A stretch of 64,000 bases of DNA from an uncultured Eubacteriales bacterium (GTDB taxonomy: Bacteria > Bacillota > Clostridia > Oscillospirales > Oscillospiraceae), in contig URAM01000004.1 of assembly GCA_900545815.1 (NCBI GenBank), forward strand, positions 26,626-90,625. Reading direction: 5' to 3'. The notes beneath the pieces were generated by a model, which saw nothing but the letters and a program-made list of their open reading frames with translations, was not told the DNA's origin and ran no database searches. Below, one piece after another: positions 41,957 to 51,332 of this stretch; within the stretch, counting starts at the first letter, position 1, and the number at the start of each line of letters is the position of its first letter. The translations under genes were made by a program, and so were the position numbers.

Positions 41957-43027
41957 TTAAAGACCAATGAACTTGGCGAGGAGGCCAGCGATCATGCCGA
42001 TGAAGGGGTTGGTGATGGCAGTGGCCACCATGGTGATGCCGCCGACGGCGGGCGCATTGGCCAGGGCTGCGGGTGCATCCAGCGCAACGGTCTTAAAGAC
42101 GCCCAGGACAAAGAGGAAGCCGGCGATGGAGGCAGGGGGTACGAACTTGCTGATCTTGGGCAGGATGCCGGCCAGGAGCAGGACACCGATGACCAGCATC
42201 ATGGCCACGCCGCACCAGACGGCATGAGGAGCGGCAGCGGTGGCGGAGATGATGGATTCGACGGGTGCGCCGCCGAAGAAGGAGGACGCCATATCGGCCA
42301 GGGAGGAGATAACGGTCAGGTTATCCACGTTGAAGTTGGCGTTGGGAGCCATGGAGGCGGTGATGGCGCCGAAGGAGATGTTGGAGCCAATGTTCAGGCA
42401 GACCATGCCCAGGGCACCCATGATGACCCGGCTGTTGATGGTGAATTTCTGACGCTTGAACTTGTCGTCCACCACCACGATGGCTTCCTGCTCCTTCTTG
42501 GAGACCTTGCCATAGATCATGGTGACCACACAGGAGGCCACAACAGAGGCCAGGATGGTGTAGACCAAGGTGTTGCTGCTCTGGCTGGTGAGGACGTAGG
42601 TGACCAGTGCCACAGCCAGGGAGACGCCGCCGGCGACCTTTTCCTTCTTGACCATGTCGATGGCGGTGGCGGCCAGCATGATGCCCACGCCGGCCATCAT
42701 GCCGTTGGCGATGTCTGCGCCGATGAAGTCCACGATCTTGGTGAGCATACCGCAGCAGCCGATGATGGTCATGATGACAGCGCCAAAGAACACCATGGTG
42801 CAGCACTCGGAGCGGTTCTTGCCCGCAGTGCCGGCGTAGGTGATGGTCTCGGCCTGGAAGGAGATGGGTGCCACGCTCTGGGTGACGGTGTTGCCGACGG
42901 CGCCGACGAAGAAGGCCAGGGCGGTGGGGATGGAGGCAAAGCCGAAGGTCAGTGCCAGCAAGCCCTGGGGCAGGCCATTGAGCACCACGCCGATGACTGC
43001 CATGATGTCGGTCAAAATCTGATTCAT
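41957..43027 (-). CDS. NCS2-like purine permease
   Basis: 356 residues, about ten to twelve hydrophobic helices, resembling NCS2/AzgA-type purine permeases but shorter than average: GNTVTQSVAPISFQAETITY, FIGADIANGMMAGVGIML, NIGSNISFGAI. The conserved QNxG-type motif is not clear. ATG 43027 with AAAGGGAAG upstream. A guanine-class riboswitch (43172-43239) and terminator sit in its leader, so guanine or xanthine/hypoxanthine is the likely substrate. Transcribed with the phosphoribosyltransferase. Confidence 0.8.
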   Translation of the reverse strand: MNQILTDIMAVIGVVLNGLPQGLLALTFGFASIPTALAFFVGAVGNTVTQSVAPISFQAETITYAGTAGKNRSECCTMVFFGAVIMTIIGCCGMLTKIVDFIGADIANGMMAGVGIMLAATAIDMVKKEKVAGGVSLAVALVTYVLTSQSSNTLVYTILASVVASCVVTMIYGKVSKKEQEAIVVVDDKFKRQKFTINSRVIMGALGMVCLNIGSNISFGAITASMAPNANFNVDNLTVISSLADMASSFFGGAPVESIISATAAAPHAVWCGVAMMLVIGVLLLAGILPKISKFVPPASIAGFLFVLGVFKTVALDAPAALANAPAVGGITMVATAITNPFIGMIAGLLAKFIGL

Positions 43028-43083
43028 GTTTCTTCCCTTTCTTCTCTTTTCGTTTTTTGTCCCCTGCCCCACCGGACAAACGC

Positions 43084-43118
43084 AAAAAGGCGGCCAACTG
43101 CACAAGACAGCCTGCCGC
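43084..43118 (-). terminator. Riboswitch-controlled terminator before the purine permease
   Basis: On the minus strand GCGGC-A-GGCTG, loop, CAGTT-G-GCCGC and a run of five U (43084-43088). Confidence 0.7.
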
Positions 43119-43171
43119 TTTCCGAGATTGAAACGTCACAAGCGGAGTACGCAGACTGCGCCCCCGTGACC

Positions 43172-43239
43172 CTCCATTAGTCGAAAAATAACGGTTTCCG
43201 GTAGAGACTCCAAACCCATATCGTCTGGACTATAATGGA
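43172..43239 (-). promoter_or_regulatory. Guanine-class purine riboswitch
   Basis: P1 CCATTA/TAATGG; P2 TCCAGAC/GTTTGGA around GATATGG; P3 with CTACCGG...CCG and closing CGACTA. The base at the specificity position (C in GACTA) indicates guanine rather than adenine. Lies 145 nt upstream of the permease. Confidence 0.93.
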
Positions 43240-43662
43240 ACAATAAGGCTATTATAGCCGCTTTTCTGCGGCAAAGCAATGATTTTTGGATGTATCTGGA
43301 ATGGTTCCAGCATTTTATTTCCCTGCTCCCCCCGTCCTGCATCGGGCAGAGTATCATATCTCATGCCTGTAACATATACGCCAACCTATTACACTCCTGC
43401 TCTTGGATATGAAGAAAACCACCGCTCCGAAGATTGGTGGTTTTTCAGACAAATTCAACCGTTTTTCCTTTAAAGCTATCGTGGCTTTTGATTGTTGCCC
43501 AGCAATGGATTTCTCTGCCGCCATCTCCACACGATGCAGCAGGATATGAGGGACAGATATGGAGGGCATCTTTCGGCGCTGTAAGGGGGCAAAATTGGGG
43601 TAACCAAAAACAGCACAGGTTGACAACACAACAGTTTATCGACACAAACACGGCAAAACAAA
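43240..43662. other. Non-coding stretch between purine operon leader and tRNA
   Basis: No supported gene. A hairpin AACCACC...GGTGGTTTTT is at 43414-43446 and might be a terminator for rightward transcription. A minus-strand frame at 43354-43629 has no family likeness and no ribosome site. Confidence 0.4.
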
Positions 43663-43702
43663 GAAGAACCCGCCCAGAACATAACACTCTGGGCGGGTTT
43701 CT
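43663..43702 (-). terminator. Terminator of tRNA-Leu
   Basis: AACCCGCCCAGA (43667-43678) / TCTGGGCGGGTT (43688-43699); minus-strand U-run follows weakly (CTTCTTTG). Confidence 0.8.
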
Positions 43703-43789
43703 TGGTACCGGTGGCGGGAATCGAACCCGCACGCCATCGCTGGCAATGGATTTTGAGTCCACCTCGTCTACCAGTTCCAACACACCGGC
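43703..43789 (-). tRNA. tRNA-Leu (CAA)
   Basis: 87 nt with encoded CCA. Acceptor GCCGGTG pairs with CACCGGT (first pair G-U). Anticodon loop CTCAAAA gives CAA. A long variable arm (TTGCC...GGCGT) is that of a class II tRNA, and T-arm GCGGGTTCGATTCCCGC is standard. The anticodon and variable arm together give leucine. Confidence 0.95.
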
Positions 43790-44025
43790 GGGCGAAACGT
43801 CCGCCTATCAGCGGACTGCACAAGCTATTATACAGGATGAACCGGAAAAAGGCAATAGAAAAAAGGAATTTCTTTGGCGAGAAATTGGCTAGAAAATGGT
43901 GTAGGAATTCCCCCCTTTTTATGTTAAAATGTAAGTTGAACCTTTGTGGCATTGTGTCCGTTGTGCCGCCAATGCCTTTTTGTTTGTCAAAATCAGAATC
44001 CACCTGATTTTCAGGAGAAAACACC

Positions 44026-45411
44026 ATGCGAAACCTGTTATCCCTGCTGCTGGCCTGTTTGACCGCTATCACCCTCACCGGATGCGGTCTCAAGTCCGGC
44101 GAAGATCTCTATCAGCTGCCCAAAGCATCCGCCGAATATGAGAGCTTGCAGACCTGTCTGGAGGACATTTTAGACCGAGGGCTGGAGTACTCTGCCCCCC
44201 TCACTGGCTCCAACCTCCAGTCCGTCCAGCTCACCGACCTGGACAACGATGGCACCGATGAGGCCATCGCCTTTTTCCGGGACAACTCAGCGGAAAGCCA
44301 ATCCTTGAAAATTTATATCTTCCGGCAGATCGAGCCAAACCGCTATGCCCCTGCTTTGGTCATCGAGGGCAACGGTACGGCCATCAACTCGGTGGTGGTC
44401 TGCCAGCTCCAGGGCGGCTCCGACTCTATGCGGGAGCTGCTCATCAGCTGGCAGCTCTCCCCCACTGTCTACGCGCTGTCCGCCTACTCCCTGGACAATT
44501 ATAATCTGACGGAAATGCTCAGCAGCTCCACCTACACCAAATACACCGTGGACGACTTGAATCAGGACGGCAATGATGAGATCGTCCTCATCCAGCTGCG
44601 TACCTCTGACCAGGACAGCAACCGAGCAGATTACTATGTGGCCGAGGGCGGCAGGATGACCATGCACAACAGTGTTTTCCTGTCCAAAAAACTCAGTTCC
44701 ATCGATCGGGTCACCTGTTCCCCTCTGCCCAACCGGCACACCGCCCTGTATGTCACCGGTTCTGCCCTGGCTCCCAGCGGGGAGGTCAGCAGTTCTACGG
44801 TCATCACGGATATTCTAGCCGTCCAGGAGGAGGATCTGACCAACATCTCCATGGGCAAAGGAGAGCTGAACAGCTCCGCCACCCTGCGCAGCAACCTGAC
44901 CCAGGAACAGGACATCAATTCGGATGGCATCATAGAGATCCCCATCCCCTCCCTGGTGGAGAGCTATGGGCAGTCCGCCGGCAAGGAGAAGTTTTACTCC
45001 CTCCACTGGCAGCAGTATGACATCTCCGGCGCCTTCCATCTGGCCTGCTCCACCTATCACAACACCAATGATGGCTGGTATCTGATGTGTCCCAGCCACT
45101 GGACAGGACACATCAGCCTGATGCGGACGGAGAACACTTCCAGCGCCACAATGGAGCACGGCATCGTGTTCTACTACCGAGGCTCGAAACGGGACACCCC
45201 CACCCCCTTCCTAGCCATCTACAAGACCACCAGCAGCGACCGGCAGAGCCGTTTCGACCGGACACAGAAAAGCGGTCGCTTCGTCCTGCGCTCTGAATCC
45301 AACGCCGTCTACTCGGCAGAGTTTTTCGACTGCGACTGGGACTGTGGGCTGACTGAGGATACCCTGAAGGAGCAGTTCCATCTGATCCAGCCCCACTGGT
45401 CTAACGACTGA
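44026..45411 (+). CDS. Putative lipoprotein with repeated DxDxDG (FG-GAP-like) motifs
   Basis: 461 residues. Signal peptide with lipobox (LTAITLTGC, Cys at about 23). Three calcium-loop-like motifs, DLDNDGTDE (about 71), DLNQDGNDE (about 180) and DINSDGIIE (about 300), as in FG-GAP/VCBS-type extracellular proteins. The rest is not recognised. It precedes a response regulator and histidine kinase (49 and about 790 bp away), all in the same direction; it could be a surface sensor or a spore/envelope protein. The reaction or ligand is unknown. AGGAG before the ATG. Confidence 0.82.
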   Translation: MRNLLSLLLACLTAITLTGCGLKSGEDLYQLPKASAEYESLQTCLEDILDRGLEYSAPLTGSNLQSVQLTDLDNDGTDEAIAFFRDNSAESQSLKIYIFRQIEPNRYAPALVIEGNGTAINSVVVCQLQGGSDSMRELLISWQLSPTVYALSAYSLDNYNLTEMLSSSTYTKYTVDDLNQDGNDEIVLIQLRTSDQDSNRADYYVAEGGRMTMHNSVFLSKKLSSIDRVTCSPLPNRHTALYVTGSALAPSGEVSSSTVITDILAVQEEDLTNISMGKGELNSSATLRSNLTQEQDINSDGIIEIPIPSLVESYGQSAGKEKFYSLHWQQYDISGAFHLACSTYHNTNDGWYLMCPSHWTGHISLMRTENTSSATMEHGIVFYYRGSKRDTPTPFLAIYKTTSSDRQSRFDRTQKSGRFVLRSESNAVYSAEFFDCDWDCGLTEDTLKEQFHLIQPHWSND

Positions 45412-45460
45412 TCGTGCAACGGAACTTTTATCGTTTTTCTATCATTTGGAGGTCATTTTC

Positions 45461-46150
45461 ATGCGAAAGGTACTTGTTTTAGAGGATGAAGACAACATTC
45501 GCAGTTTTGTCGTCCTCAATCTGAACCGCGCCGGCTACGACACCCTGGAGGCCACCACCGGGGAGGAGGCGCTGGAGATCTTACGAGAACATCCGGAGAC
45601 CCGCATTGCCCTGCTGGACGTGAATCTGCCCGGCATCGACGGCTTTGAGGTCTGCCGCCGCATCCGCGCCACCAATTCCAAGATGGGCATCATCATGCTC
45701 ACCGCCCGAACGCTGGAGATGGACAAGGTGACCGGCCTGATGACCGGCGCCGACGACTATGTGACCAAGCCCTTCTCTCCGGCGGAACTGACCGCCCGAG
45801 TGGACGCCCTGTACCGCCGGAGCGGCGGGGAGGAAAAGCAGGCAGACAGCGGCGAGATCTTCCAGCCCCCCTTCCTGCTCAACACCCGAAACCGGACGCT
45901 GGAGAAGAATGGCAAGCGCATCAAGCTGACCCAGGTGGAATACTCGGTCATCAAGCTGTTTATGGACAACCCAGGCAAAGCCCTGTCTCGGGATGAGATT
46001 TTGGAGTCCGTCTGGGGGCGGGACTACTATGGGGAAGTGAAGATCGTGGACGTGAATATCCGCCGTCTGCGTCTGAAGGTGGAGGACGACCCCACCAATC
46101 CCACCTATATCACCACCGTTTGGGGTTATGGATACAAATGGGGATTTTAA
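45461..46150 (+). CDS. OmpR-family response regulator
   Basis: 229 residues: receiver with acidic pocket (LEDEDN), phospho-Asp in LLDVNLPG (about 54), Thr in LTAR and Lys in VTKPFSP; C-terminal winged helix (SRDEILESVWGRDYYGEVKIV). ATG 45461 has GGAGG 8 nt upstream. Works with the kinase encoded 49 bp downstream. Confidence 0.95.
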   Translation: MRKVLVLEDEDNIRSFVVLNLNRAGYDTLEATTGEEALEILREHPETRIALLDVNLPGIDGFEVCRRIRATNSKMGIIMLTARTLEMDKVTGLMTGADDYVTKPFSPAELTARVDALYRRSGGEEKQADSGEIFQPPFLLNTRNRTLEKNGKRIKLTQVEYSVIKLFMDNPGKALSRDEILESVWGRDYYGEVKIVDVNIRRLRLKVEDDPTNPTYITTVWGYGYKWGF

Positions 46151-46199
46151 CTGTGATGCCGGAGCCCTATCCGGCTCCTTATGACGGGATGAGCTGCCT

Positions 46200-47630
46200 A
46201 TGAAAAAAGGAATCAATAAAGGCATTCGCCGGCGCTGGATGGTCAACAGCATCGGCATGGTCTTCTTTGTGCTACTGTTGGCTGTGACCGCCTTCTCCGC
46301 CTTTGTGGGGAACTACTATTATAACAGCATCTGCTCCGCTATGCAGACTCGAGCCACTGCGGTCAGCGACTTTTTCTCCAACTACGCCACCTCGGAGCAG
46401 GTGTATCTGGAGATGGCCAACTACTATATCAACGACTTCGACAAGCAGGAATCCTTGGAACTGCAATTCATCAACACCTCCGGCCAGATCGTCCTGTCCT
46501 CCTACGGCCTCACCTCCGGCGGCAGTCCGGACACGGCGGACATCACCTCCGCCATCAAGCAGCAGGAAGTCTCCTCCTGGTCCGGACAGAACCCCGCCAC
46601 AGGAGAGCGCATCATGGCAGTCTCCTGCCCCATCTTCTATGGAGAGGAGATCAAGGGGGTGGTGCGGCTGGTGTCCAGCTTGGAATTGGTGGATCATCAG
46701 TTCCTGCTGCTCATCCTCATCGCCTTGGGAGTCAGTCTGGCCGCAGTGACCATGGTGTATGTGACCAACCTGTACTTTATCCGCTCCATCGTTGAGCCCA
46801 TGGCCAGCATCACCGAGACAGCCAAACGCATTGCAGCCGGCAGCTACGGGATCCAGATCGAGCCGAAATACGATGATGAGATCGGGGAGCTGGCCACCAC
46901 CATCAACGAGATGTCCCAGAAGATCAGCCAGAACAACAAGATGCAGACCGAGTTCATCTCCTCCGTCTCCCACGAGCTGCGCACCCCTTTGACCGCCATC
47001 AACGGCTGGAGCGAAACGCTGCTGTCCGGCGAAGTGACGGATCCGGAGAGCATCCAGAAGGGTCTGTCCATTGTCGTCAGCGAGGGGCACCGCCTGTCCA
47101 AGATGGTGGAGGAGCTGTTGGAGTTCTCTCGTATTGAGGACGGCCGGTTCACGCTGAACGTGGAGCCGGTGGACATCCAGGCAGAATTCGAAGACGCTAT
47201 ATTCACTTACCGGCAGCTATACCGAAAAAAACACATCCGGCTGGACTATCATCCTTGCGAGGAAGAATTCCCGCCCATCCCCGGCGATCCGGAACGGCTG
47301 CGGCAGGTGTTTTCCAACCTGCTGGACAACGCCGCCAAGCACGGCGGCAGTGATCAGGTCATTGAAGTTGGCCTGAAACGGGAAGGGGATGCGGTGGTCA
47401 TCTTCATCCGAGATCACGGCCCCGGCGTGGCGGAGAAAGACTTGCCCCATGTGAAGGAGAAGTTCTACAAAGGCTCCTCCAAGGCTCGGGGCAGCGGCAT
47501 CGGTCTGGCAGTCTGTGACGAGATCATCACCCGTCTCAACGGACAGCTCACCATCGCCAACGCCGAGGGGGGCGGCTGCATTGTGACCATCCGCTTGCCC
47601 ATGCTCAACCCCACCGTTCAAGAACCGTAA
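46200..47630 (+). CDS. Sensor histidine kinase (HAMP-HisKA-HATPase)
   Basis: 476 residues. TM helix 20-42, an extracytoplasmic sensor of about 130 residues, second TM (about 165-190), HAMP, phospho-acceptor helix SSVSHELRTPLTAINGW (His about 262), N-box FSNLLDNAAKHGG, G-boxes RDHGPGV and GSGIGLAV. Cognate partner of the OmpR regulator just upstream. The signal is unknown; the neighbouring lipoprotein is a candidate. Confidence 0.95.
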   Translation: MKKGINKGIRRRWMVNSIGMVFFVLLLAVTAFSAFVGNYYYNSICSAMQTRATAVSDFFSNYATSEQVYLEMANYYINDFDKQESLELQFINTSGQIVLSSYGLTSGGSPDTADITSAIKQQEVSSWSGQNPATGERIMAVSCPIFYGEEIKGVVRLVSSLELVDHQFLLLILIALGVSLAAVTMVYVTNLYFIRSIVEPMASITETAKRIAAGSYGIQIEPKYDDEIGELATTINEMSQKISQNNKMQTEFISSVSHELRTPLTAINGWSETLLSGEVTDPESIQKGLSIVVSEGHRLSKMVEELLEFSRIEDGRFTLNVEPVDIQAEFEDAIFTYRQLYRKKHIRLDYHPCEEEFPPIPGDPERLRQVFSNLLDNAAKHGGSDQVIEVGLKREGDAVVIFIRDHGPGVAEKDLPHVKEKFYKGSSKARGSGIGLAVCDEIITRLNGQLTIANAEGGGCIVTIRLPMLNPTVQEP

Positions 47631-47649
47631 CAAGGAGATCAATTTACCT

Positions 47650-48609
47650 ATGAACAAACCATCCGAACACCCTCAGGATTTCCGCACCACCATCGGTGGT
47701 CAGGCGCTCATCGAGGGGATCTTAATGCGTGGCCCGGAAAAACAGGCCATCGTCATCCGGAAACCAGACGGGGAGCTGGAGACCAAGATCGAGGAACTGC
47801 ATCTCATCAAGGAACGGCACCCCATCCTGGGCGTGCCCTTGATTCGGGGCGCGGTGAACTTTCTGGATTCCATGGTCAAAGGCGTGAAGGCACTGATGTA
47901 CTCCGCCGAGTTCTATCCGGAGGACGAGGAGGAGGAAGTGCAGCCGTCTAAGTTTGAGACTTGGCTGGAAAACAAGCTGGGCAGCGAGGGAATGACCAAA
48001 ATCGTGGTTGCTCTGGCTGTCATCCTGGGCATTGGCTTTTCCGTCTGCCTGTTCATCCTGCTGCCGGCCTTTTTGGGCGGCCTGCTGCAAAAAGTTATTT
48101 CCAGTTACCTGGTGTGCAACCTGCTGGAGGGCGTGCTGCGCATCGCCATCTTTTTGGCCTATCTCATCCTCTGCTCCAAGCAGAAGGACATCAAGCGGGT
48201 CTTTGCCTACCACGGGGCAGAACATCAGTCTATCTTCTGCTACGAAAAGGGGTTGGAGCTGACGGTGGAGAACGTCCGCAATATGCCGCGGCACCACCCC
48301 CGCTGCGGTACCAGCTTCCTTTTTGTGGTGCTGGTGCTGTCCATCCTGCTCTTTTCCATCGTCCAGGTGGACGGCATCCTGCTGCAAATGGTCTGCAAGC
48401 TGCTTCTGCTGCCGGTGCTGGTGGGCATCGCCTATGAGATCAACCGCTATGTGGGACGCCACGACAATCCGGTGACCCGCTTTGTCACTGCCCCCGGCCT
48501 GTGGCTTCAGAACTTCACCACCAACCCGCCAGACGACTCCATGATCCAGGTGGGCATCGCCTCCCTGAAGGCAGTCATTCCGGAGAAGAAGGGGCAGGAC
48601 GCTTGGTGA
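47650..48609 (+). CDS. DUF1385 (YqhQ-like) membrane protein
   Basis: 319 residues. Conserved GGQALIEGILMRGPEKQAIV start, AYHGAEHQSIFCYEKG and MPRHHPRCGTSFLF with His/Cys likely metal ligands, and four hydrophobic helices. Common in Firmicutes, usually next to prmC/prfA as here; molecular function unknown, metal-dependent enzyme suspected. Stop is 40 nt before prmC. Confidence 0.88.
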   Translation: MNKPSEHPQDFRTTIGGQALIEGILMRGPEKQAIVIRKPDGELETKIEELHLIKERHPILGVPLIRGAVNFLDSMVKGVKALMYSAEFYPEDEEEEVQPSKFETWLENKLGSEGMTKIVVALAVILGIGFSVCLFILLPAFLGGLLQKVISSYLVCNLLEGVLRIAIFLAYLILCSKQKDIKRVFAYHGAEHQSIFCYEKGLELTVENVRNMPRHHPRCGTSFLFVVLVLSILLFSIVQVDGILLQMVCKLLLLPVLVGIAYEINRYVGRHDNPVTRFVTAPGLWLQNFTTNPPDDSMIQVGIASLKAVIPEKKGQDAW

Positions 48610-48649
48610 GCTGATTTCAGATTTCGTAAGGTTGGAGAGGCAGAGAGAC

Positions 48650-49507
48650 ATGGCAAAGACTTATAACGACTTATATTTGGACATCCGTCAGCGTCTGCGG
48701 AAAGCGGGCGTGGAGGCGGCGCAGTTGGAAGCACGGGAGCTCATCTGCCGCGCCGCAGGCAAGAGCCAGGAGGAATTTTTCAAAGACAGCCGCCTGTACG
48801 CCCCCCGTCCGGTGGAGGAACAGCTGGAAGCAGATGTCCAGCGCCGCCTGGCCGGTGAGCCGGTGGCCTATATCATCGGCCAGTGGAACTTTTATGGCCT
48901 GCCCCTGACGGTGACTCCTGCCGTCCTCATCCCCCGTCCGGACACAGAGATCATCGCCGCCCGTGCCATTGAGCTGGCCAAAGCGGCAGGGGAACACGGT
49001 CGGGTGCTGGATCTATGCACCGGCAGCGGCTGCATCGGTCTGGCCGTGGCCAAGCACGCGGAAAACTGTCGGGTGGTGCTGGGCGACCTGTCCGAGGACG
49101 CCCTCCGAATCTGCCGGCAGAACGCCCGTCAAAATGGCCTGGCCACCCGCACCACCATCCTGACTGTGGACGCCCTTCAGCCGCCCACCCATTTTTTAGG
49201 GGATTTCAACGTCATCGTCTGCAATCCCCCCTACATCCGCTCCGGAGACATTCCCGGGCTGGATGTGTCCGTGCGGGACTACGAGCCGCTGCTGGCGCTG
49301 GACGGTGGGGCAGATGGTCTGGCGTTCTACCGTTACCTGGCTCAGCACTGGAAGCTGGCCTTGCGGCGGCAGGGGACGCTCCTGTTTGAAGTGGGTTACG
49401 ACCAGGCGGAGGATGTATCCGATCTTTTGGCTCAGTACGGGTATCGAAACATCACCCAACACAAGGACTACAACGGCATCCTCCGTGGCGTAGAAGCCAC
49501 GTTGTGA
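48650..49507 (+). CDS. prmC: Release factor N5-glutamine methyltransferase
   Basis: 285 residues. AdoMet site VLDLCTGSGCIGLAVA (about 117), catalytic NPPYIRSGD (about 189), family N-terminal helical domain. Methylates the GGQ glutamine of RF1/RF2. ATG 48650 chosen (GAGAGGCAGAGAG upstream); 48632 lies upstream in frame. Follows yqhQ as in other Firmicutes, without prfA here. Confidence 0.93.
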   Translation: MAKTYNDLYLDIRQRLRKAGVEAAQLEARELICRAAGKSQEEFFKDSRLYAPRPVEEQLEADVQRRLAGEPVAYIIGQWNFYGLPLTVTPAVLIPRPDTEIIAARAIELAKAAGEHGRVLDLCTGSGCIGLAVAKHAENCRVVLGDLSEDALRICRQNARQNGLATRTTILTVDALQPPTHFLGDFNVIVCNPPYIRSGDIPGLDVSVRDYEPLLALDGGADGLAFYRYLAQHWKLALRRQGTLLFEVGYDQAEDVSDLLAQYGYRNITQHKDYNGILRGVEATL

Positions 49508-49560
49508 CGCCGATTTTACACACACTTAAACCTGATTTTGGAAAAGGATGAAGGTATCTT

Positions 49561-50685
49561 ATGGCAACAGCAAAGAAAAACAACAGTGCATACACCGCTG
49601 CTCCCGCCGCTGATAAGGAGAAAGCATTGGCTACTGCCATCGCCCAGATCGAGCGCGCGTATGGCAAAGGTTCTATCATGCGCATGAGCGACCGACCCAA
49701 TATGCAGGTGGACGCCGTCCCCACCGGTTCCCTGTCCCTGGACTTGGCGCTGGGCATCGGCGGCCTGCCCCGTGGCCGTATCATTGAAATCTATGGGCCG
49801 GAATCCTCCGGCAAGACCACCCTGGCGCTCCATGTGGTGGCGCAGGCTCAGAAGATGGGCGGCGAAGTGGCCTATATCGACGCCGAACACGCTATGGATC
49901 CCACCTACGCCCAGGCGTTGGGTGTGGACATCAACTCCATGCTCATCTCCCAGCCGGACACCGGCGAGCAGGGATTGGAGATCACCGAACAGCTGGTGCG
50001 CTCCGGCGCAGTGGATCTGGTGGTAGTGGACTCGGTGGCCGCTCTGGTGCCCCGTGCAGAGATCGAGGGGGAGATGGGAGAGAGCTTCGTGGGGCTTCAC
50101 GCCCGACTGATGAGCCAGGCGCTGCGGAAGCTGGCAGGCTGTATCTCTAAGACCCACTGCATCGTCATCTTCATCAACCAGCTCCGTGAGAAGATCGGCG
50201 TGTCCTACGGCAACCCGGAAGTGACCACCGGCGGCCGTGCCTTGAAATTCTACGCCTCCGTGCGCATCGACATCCGCAAGGTGCAGACCTTGAAGGTGGG
50301 CACCGACATGATCGGCAGCCACACCCGCGCCAAAGTGGTCAAGAACAAGGTGGCTCCCCCCTTCCGGGAAGCGGAGTTTGACATCATGTACGGCGAAGGC
50401 ATCTCCAAGGAAGGGGAGCTGATCGACCTGGGCGTTCAGCTGGGGCTGGTGGAAAAGTCCGGCAGCTGGTTCTCCATGGGCGAGACCCGCTTGGGGCAGG
50501 GGCGAGACAATGCCAAGAACTATTTCAAAGAGCATCCAGAGGAAGCCCAGGCATTGGAGACGGAGATCCGCGCCAACGCCTACAAACTCATGAGCCGCCA
50601 GTCCCTGGCTGCCGCCAAAGCCGCTGGCCGATCTGTGGAGCCTGCCGAATCCATTGATGTGACGGCGGAGGACTTTGAGGACTGA
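49561..50685 (+). CDS. recA: Recombinase RecA
   Basis: 374 residues, full length. Walker A GPESSGKTTLALH (about 79-91), Walker B VVVDSVAALVP, L1 loop with MSQALRKLAG, L2 around NQLREKIGVSYGNPEVTTGG. Strand exchange and SOS co-protease. AAAGGATG before the ATG. No LexA-type box (CGAAC-N4-GTTCG) is seen in the 50-bp leader, so its SOS control, if any, is elsewhere. recX overlaps its stop. Confidence 0.98.
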   Translation: MATAKKNNSAYTAAPAADKEKALATAIAQIERAYGKGSIMRMSDRPNMQVDAVPTGSLSLDLALGIGGLPRGRIIEIYGPESSGKTTLALHVVAQAQKMGGEVAYIDAEHAMDPTYAQALGVDINSMLISQPDTGEQGLEITEQLVRSGAVDLVVVDSVAALVPRAEIEGEMGESFVGLHARLMSQALRKLAGCISKTHCIVIFINQLREKIGVSYGNPEVTTGGRALKFYASVRIDIRKVQTLKVGTDMIGSHTRAKVVKNKVAPPFREAEFDIMYGEGISKEGELIDLGVQLGLVEKSGSWFSMGETRLGQGRDNAKNYFKEHPEEAQALETEIRANAYKLMSRQSLAAAKAAGRSVEPAESIDVTAEDFED

Positions 50686-51320
50686 TGCGCCGCATCCAAC
50701 GGATCCAGCCCTCCCCCCATGTCCAGGGGCGGTATCTGGTCTTTTTCGAGGGGGAGAAGCTGCTCAAAGTCACCGAGGACGAAATGCTTCGCTTTTCCCT
50801 CTGCGCCGGTCTGACCTTGGAGGAGGACACCTACGCCGAGCTGACCCGCTGCGCCAGCCGCAGTCAGGCCATGTCCGCCGCCGCCCGCATCATCGGCTCC
50901 CGTGCCCTGTCCAAGGGGGAGCTGGTGGATAAGCTCACCCAAAAAGGGCACAGCCGAGAAAATGCGCAAGCTGCCGCCGACTATATGGAGGAGATCGGGG
51001 CGCTGAATGACGGGCAGTACGCCAAAATTTTGGCACGGCACTACGCTGGACGGGGCTACGGCACACGAAAAATCCAGTCCGAGCTGTACCGCCGCAAGGT
51101 TCCCCGCACCTATTGGGAGGACGCCCTGTCGGAGGTGGAGACGCCGGAGGATGTGCTCGACCGGCTGATTGAGAAAAAACTGCGCAATAAAGTACCCGAC
51201 CGGAAGGAGCTGGGCAAGGTGTCCGCCTTTCTGGCTCGGCGCGGGTTCTCCTGGAGCGAGATCCAGGAGGGGCTGAGCCGGTACAAAGAGGCGCAGGATA
51301 AATTTGAACCCTATCCCTAG
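50685..51320 (+). CDS. recX: Regulatory protein RecX
   Basis: 211 residues, RecX family (three-helix repeats; ALSKGELVDKLTQKGHS, YMEEIGALNDGQYA, RRGFSWSEIQEGL). Modulates RecA filaments. Start overlaps the recA stop (TGATG), giving coupled synthesis. Slightly longer than the E. coli form, as usual for Firmicutes. Confidence 0.92.
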   Translation: MRRIQRIQPSPHVQGRYLVFFEGEKLLKVTEDEMLRFSLCAGLTLEEDTYAELTRCASRSQAMSAAARIIGSRALSKGELVDKLTQKGHSRENAQAAADYMEEIGALNDGQYAKILARHYAGRGYGTRKIQSELYRRKVPRTYWEDALSEVETPEDVLDRLIEKKLRNKVPDRKELGKVSAFLARRGFSWSEIQEGLSRYKEAQDKFEPYP

Positions 51321-51332
51321 GAGGAATTTCCT

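Noticed and set aside
41927..43180. Plus-strand Gly/His-rich frame opposite the permease
   Set aside because: Shadow frame; permease and riboswitch on the minus strand explain the region.
43354..43629. Minus-strand frame next to tRNA-Leu
   Set aside because: No ribosome site, no homology that I can see, and it overlaps hairpin sequences.
49508..49560. LexA (SOS) box before recA
   Set aside because: No CGAAC-N4-GTTCG or close variant seen in the leader.
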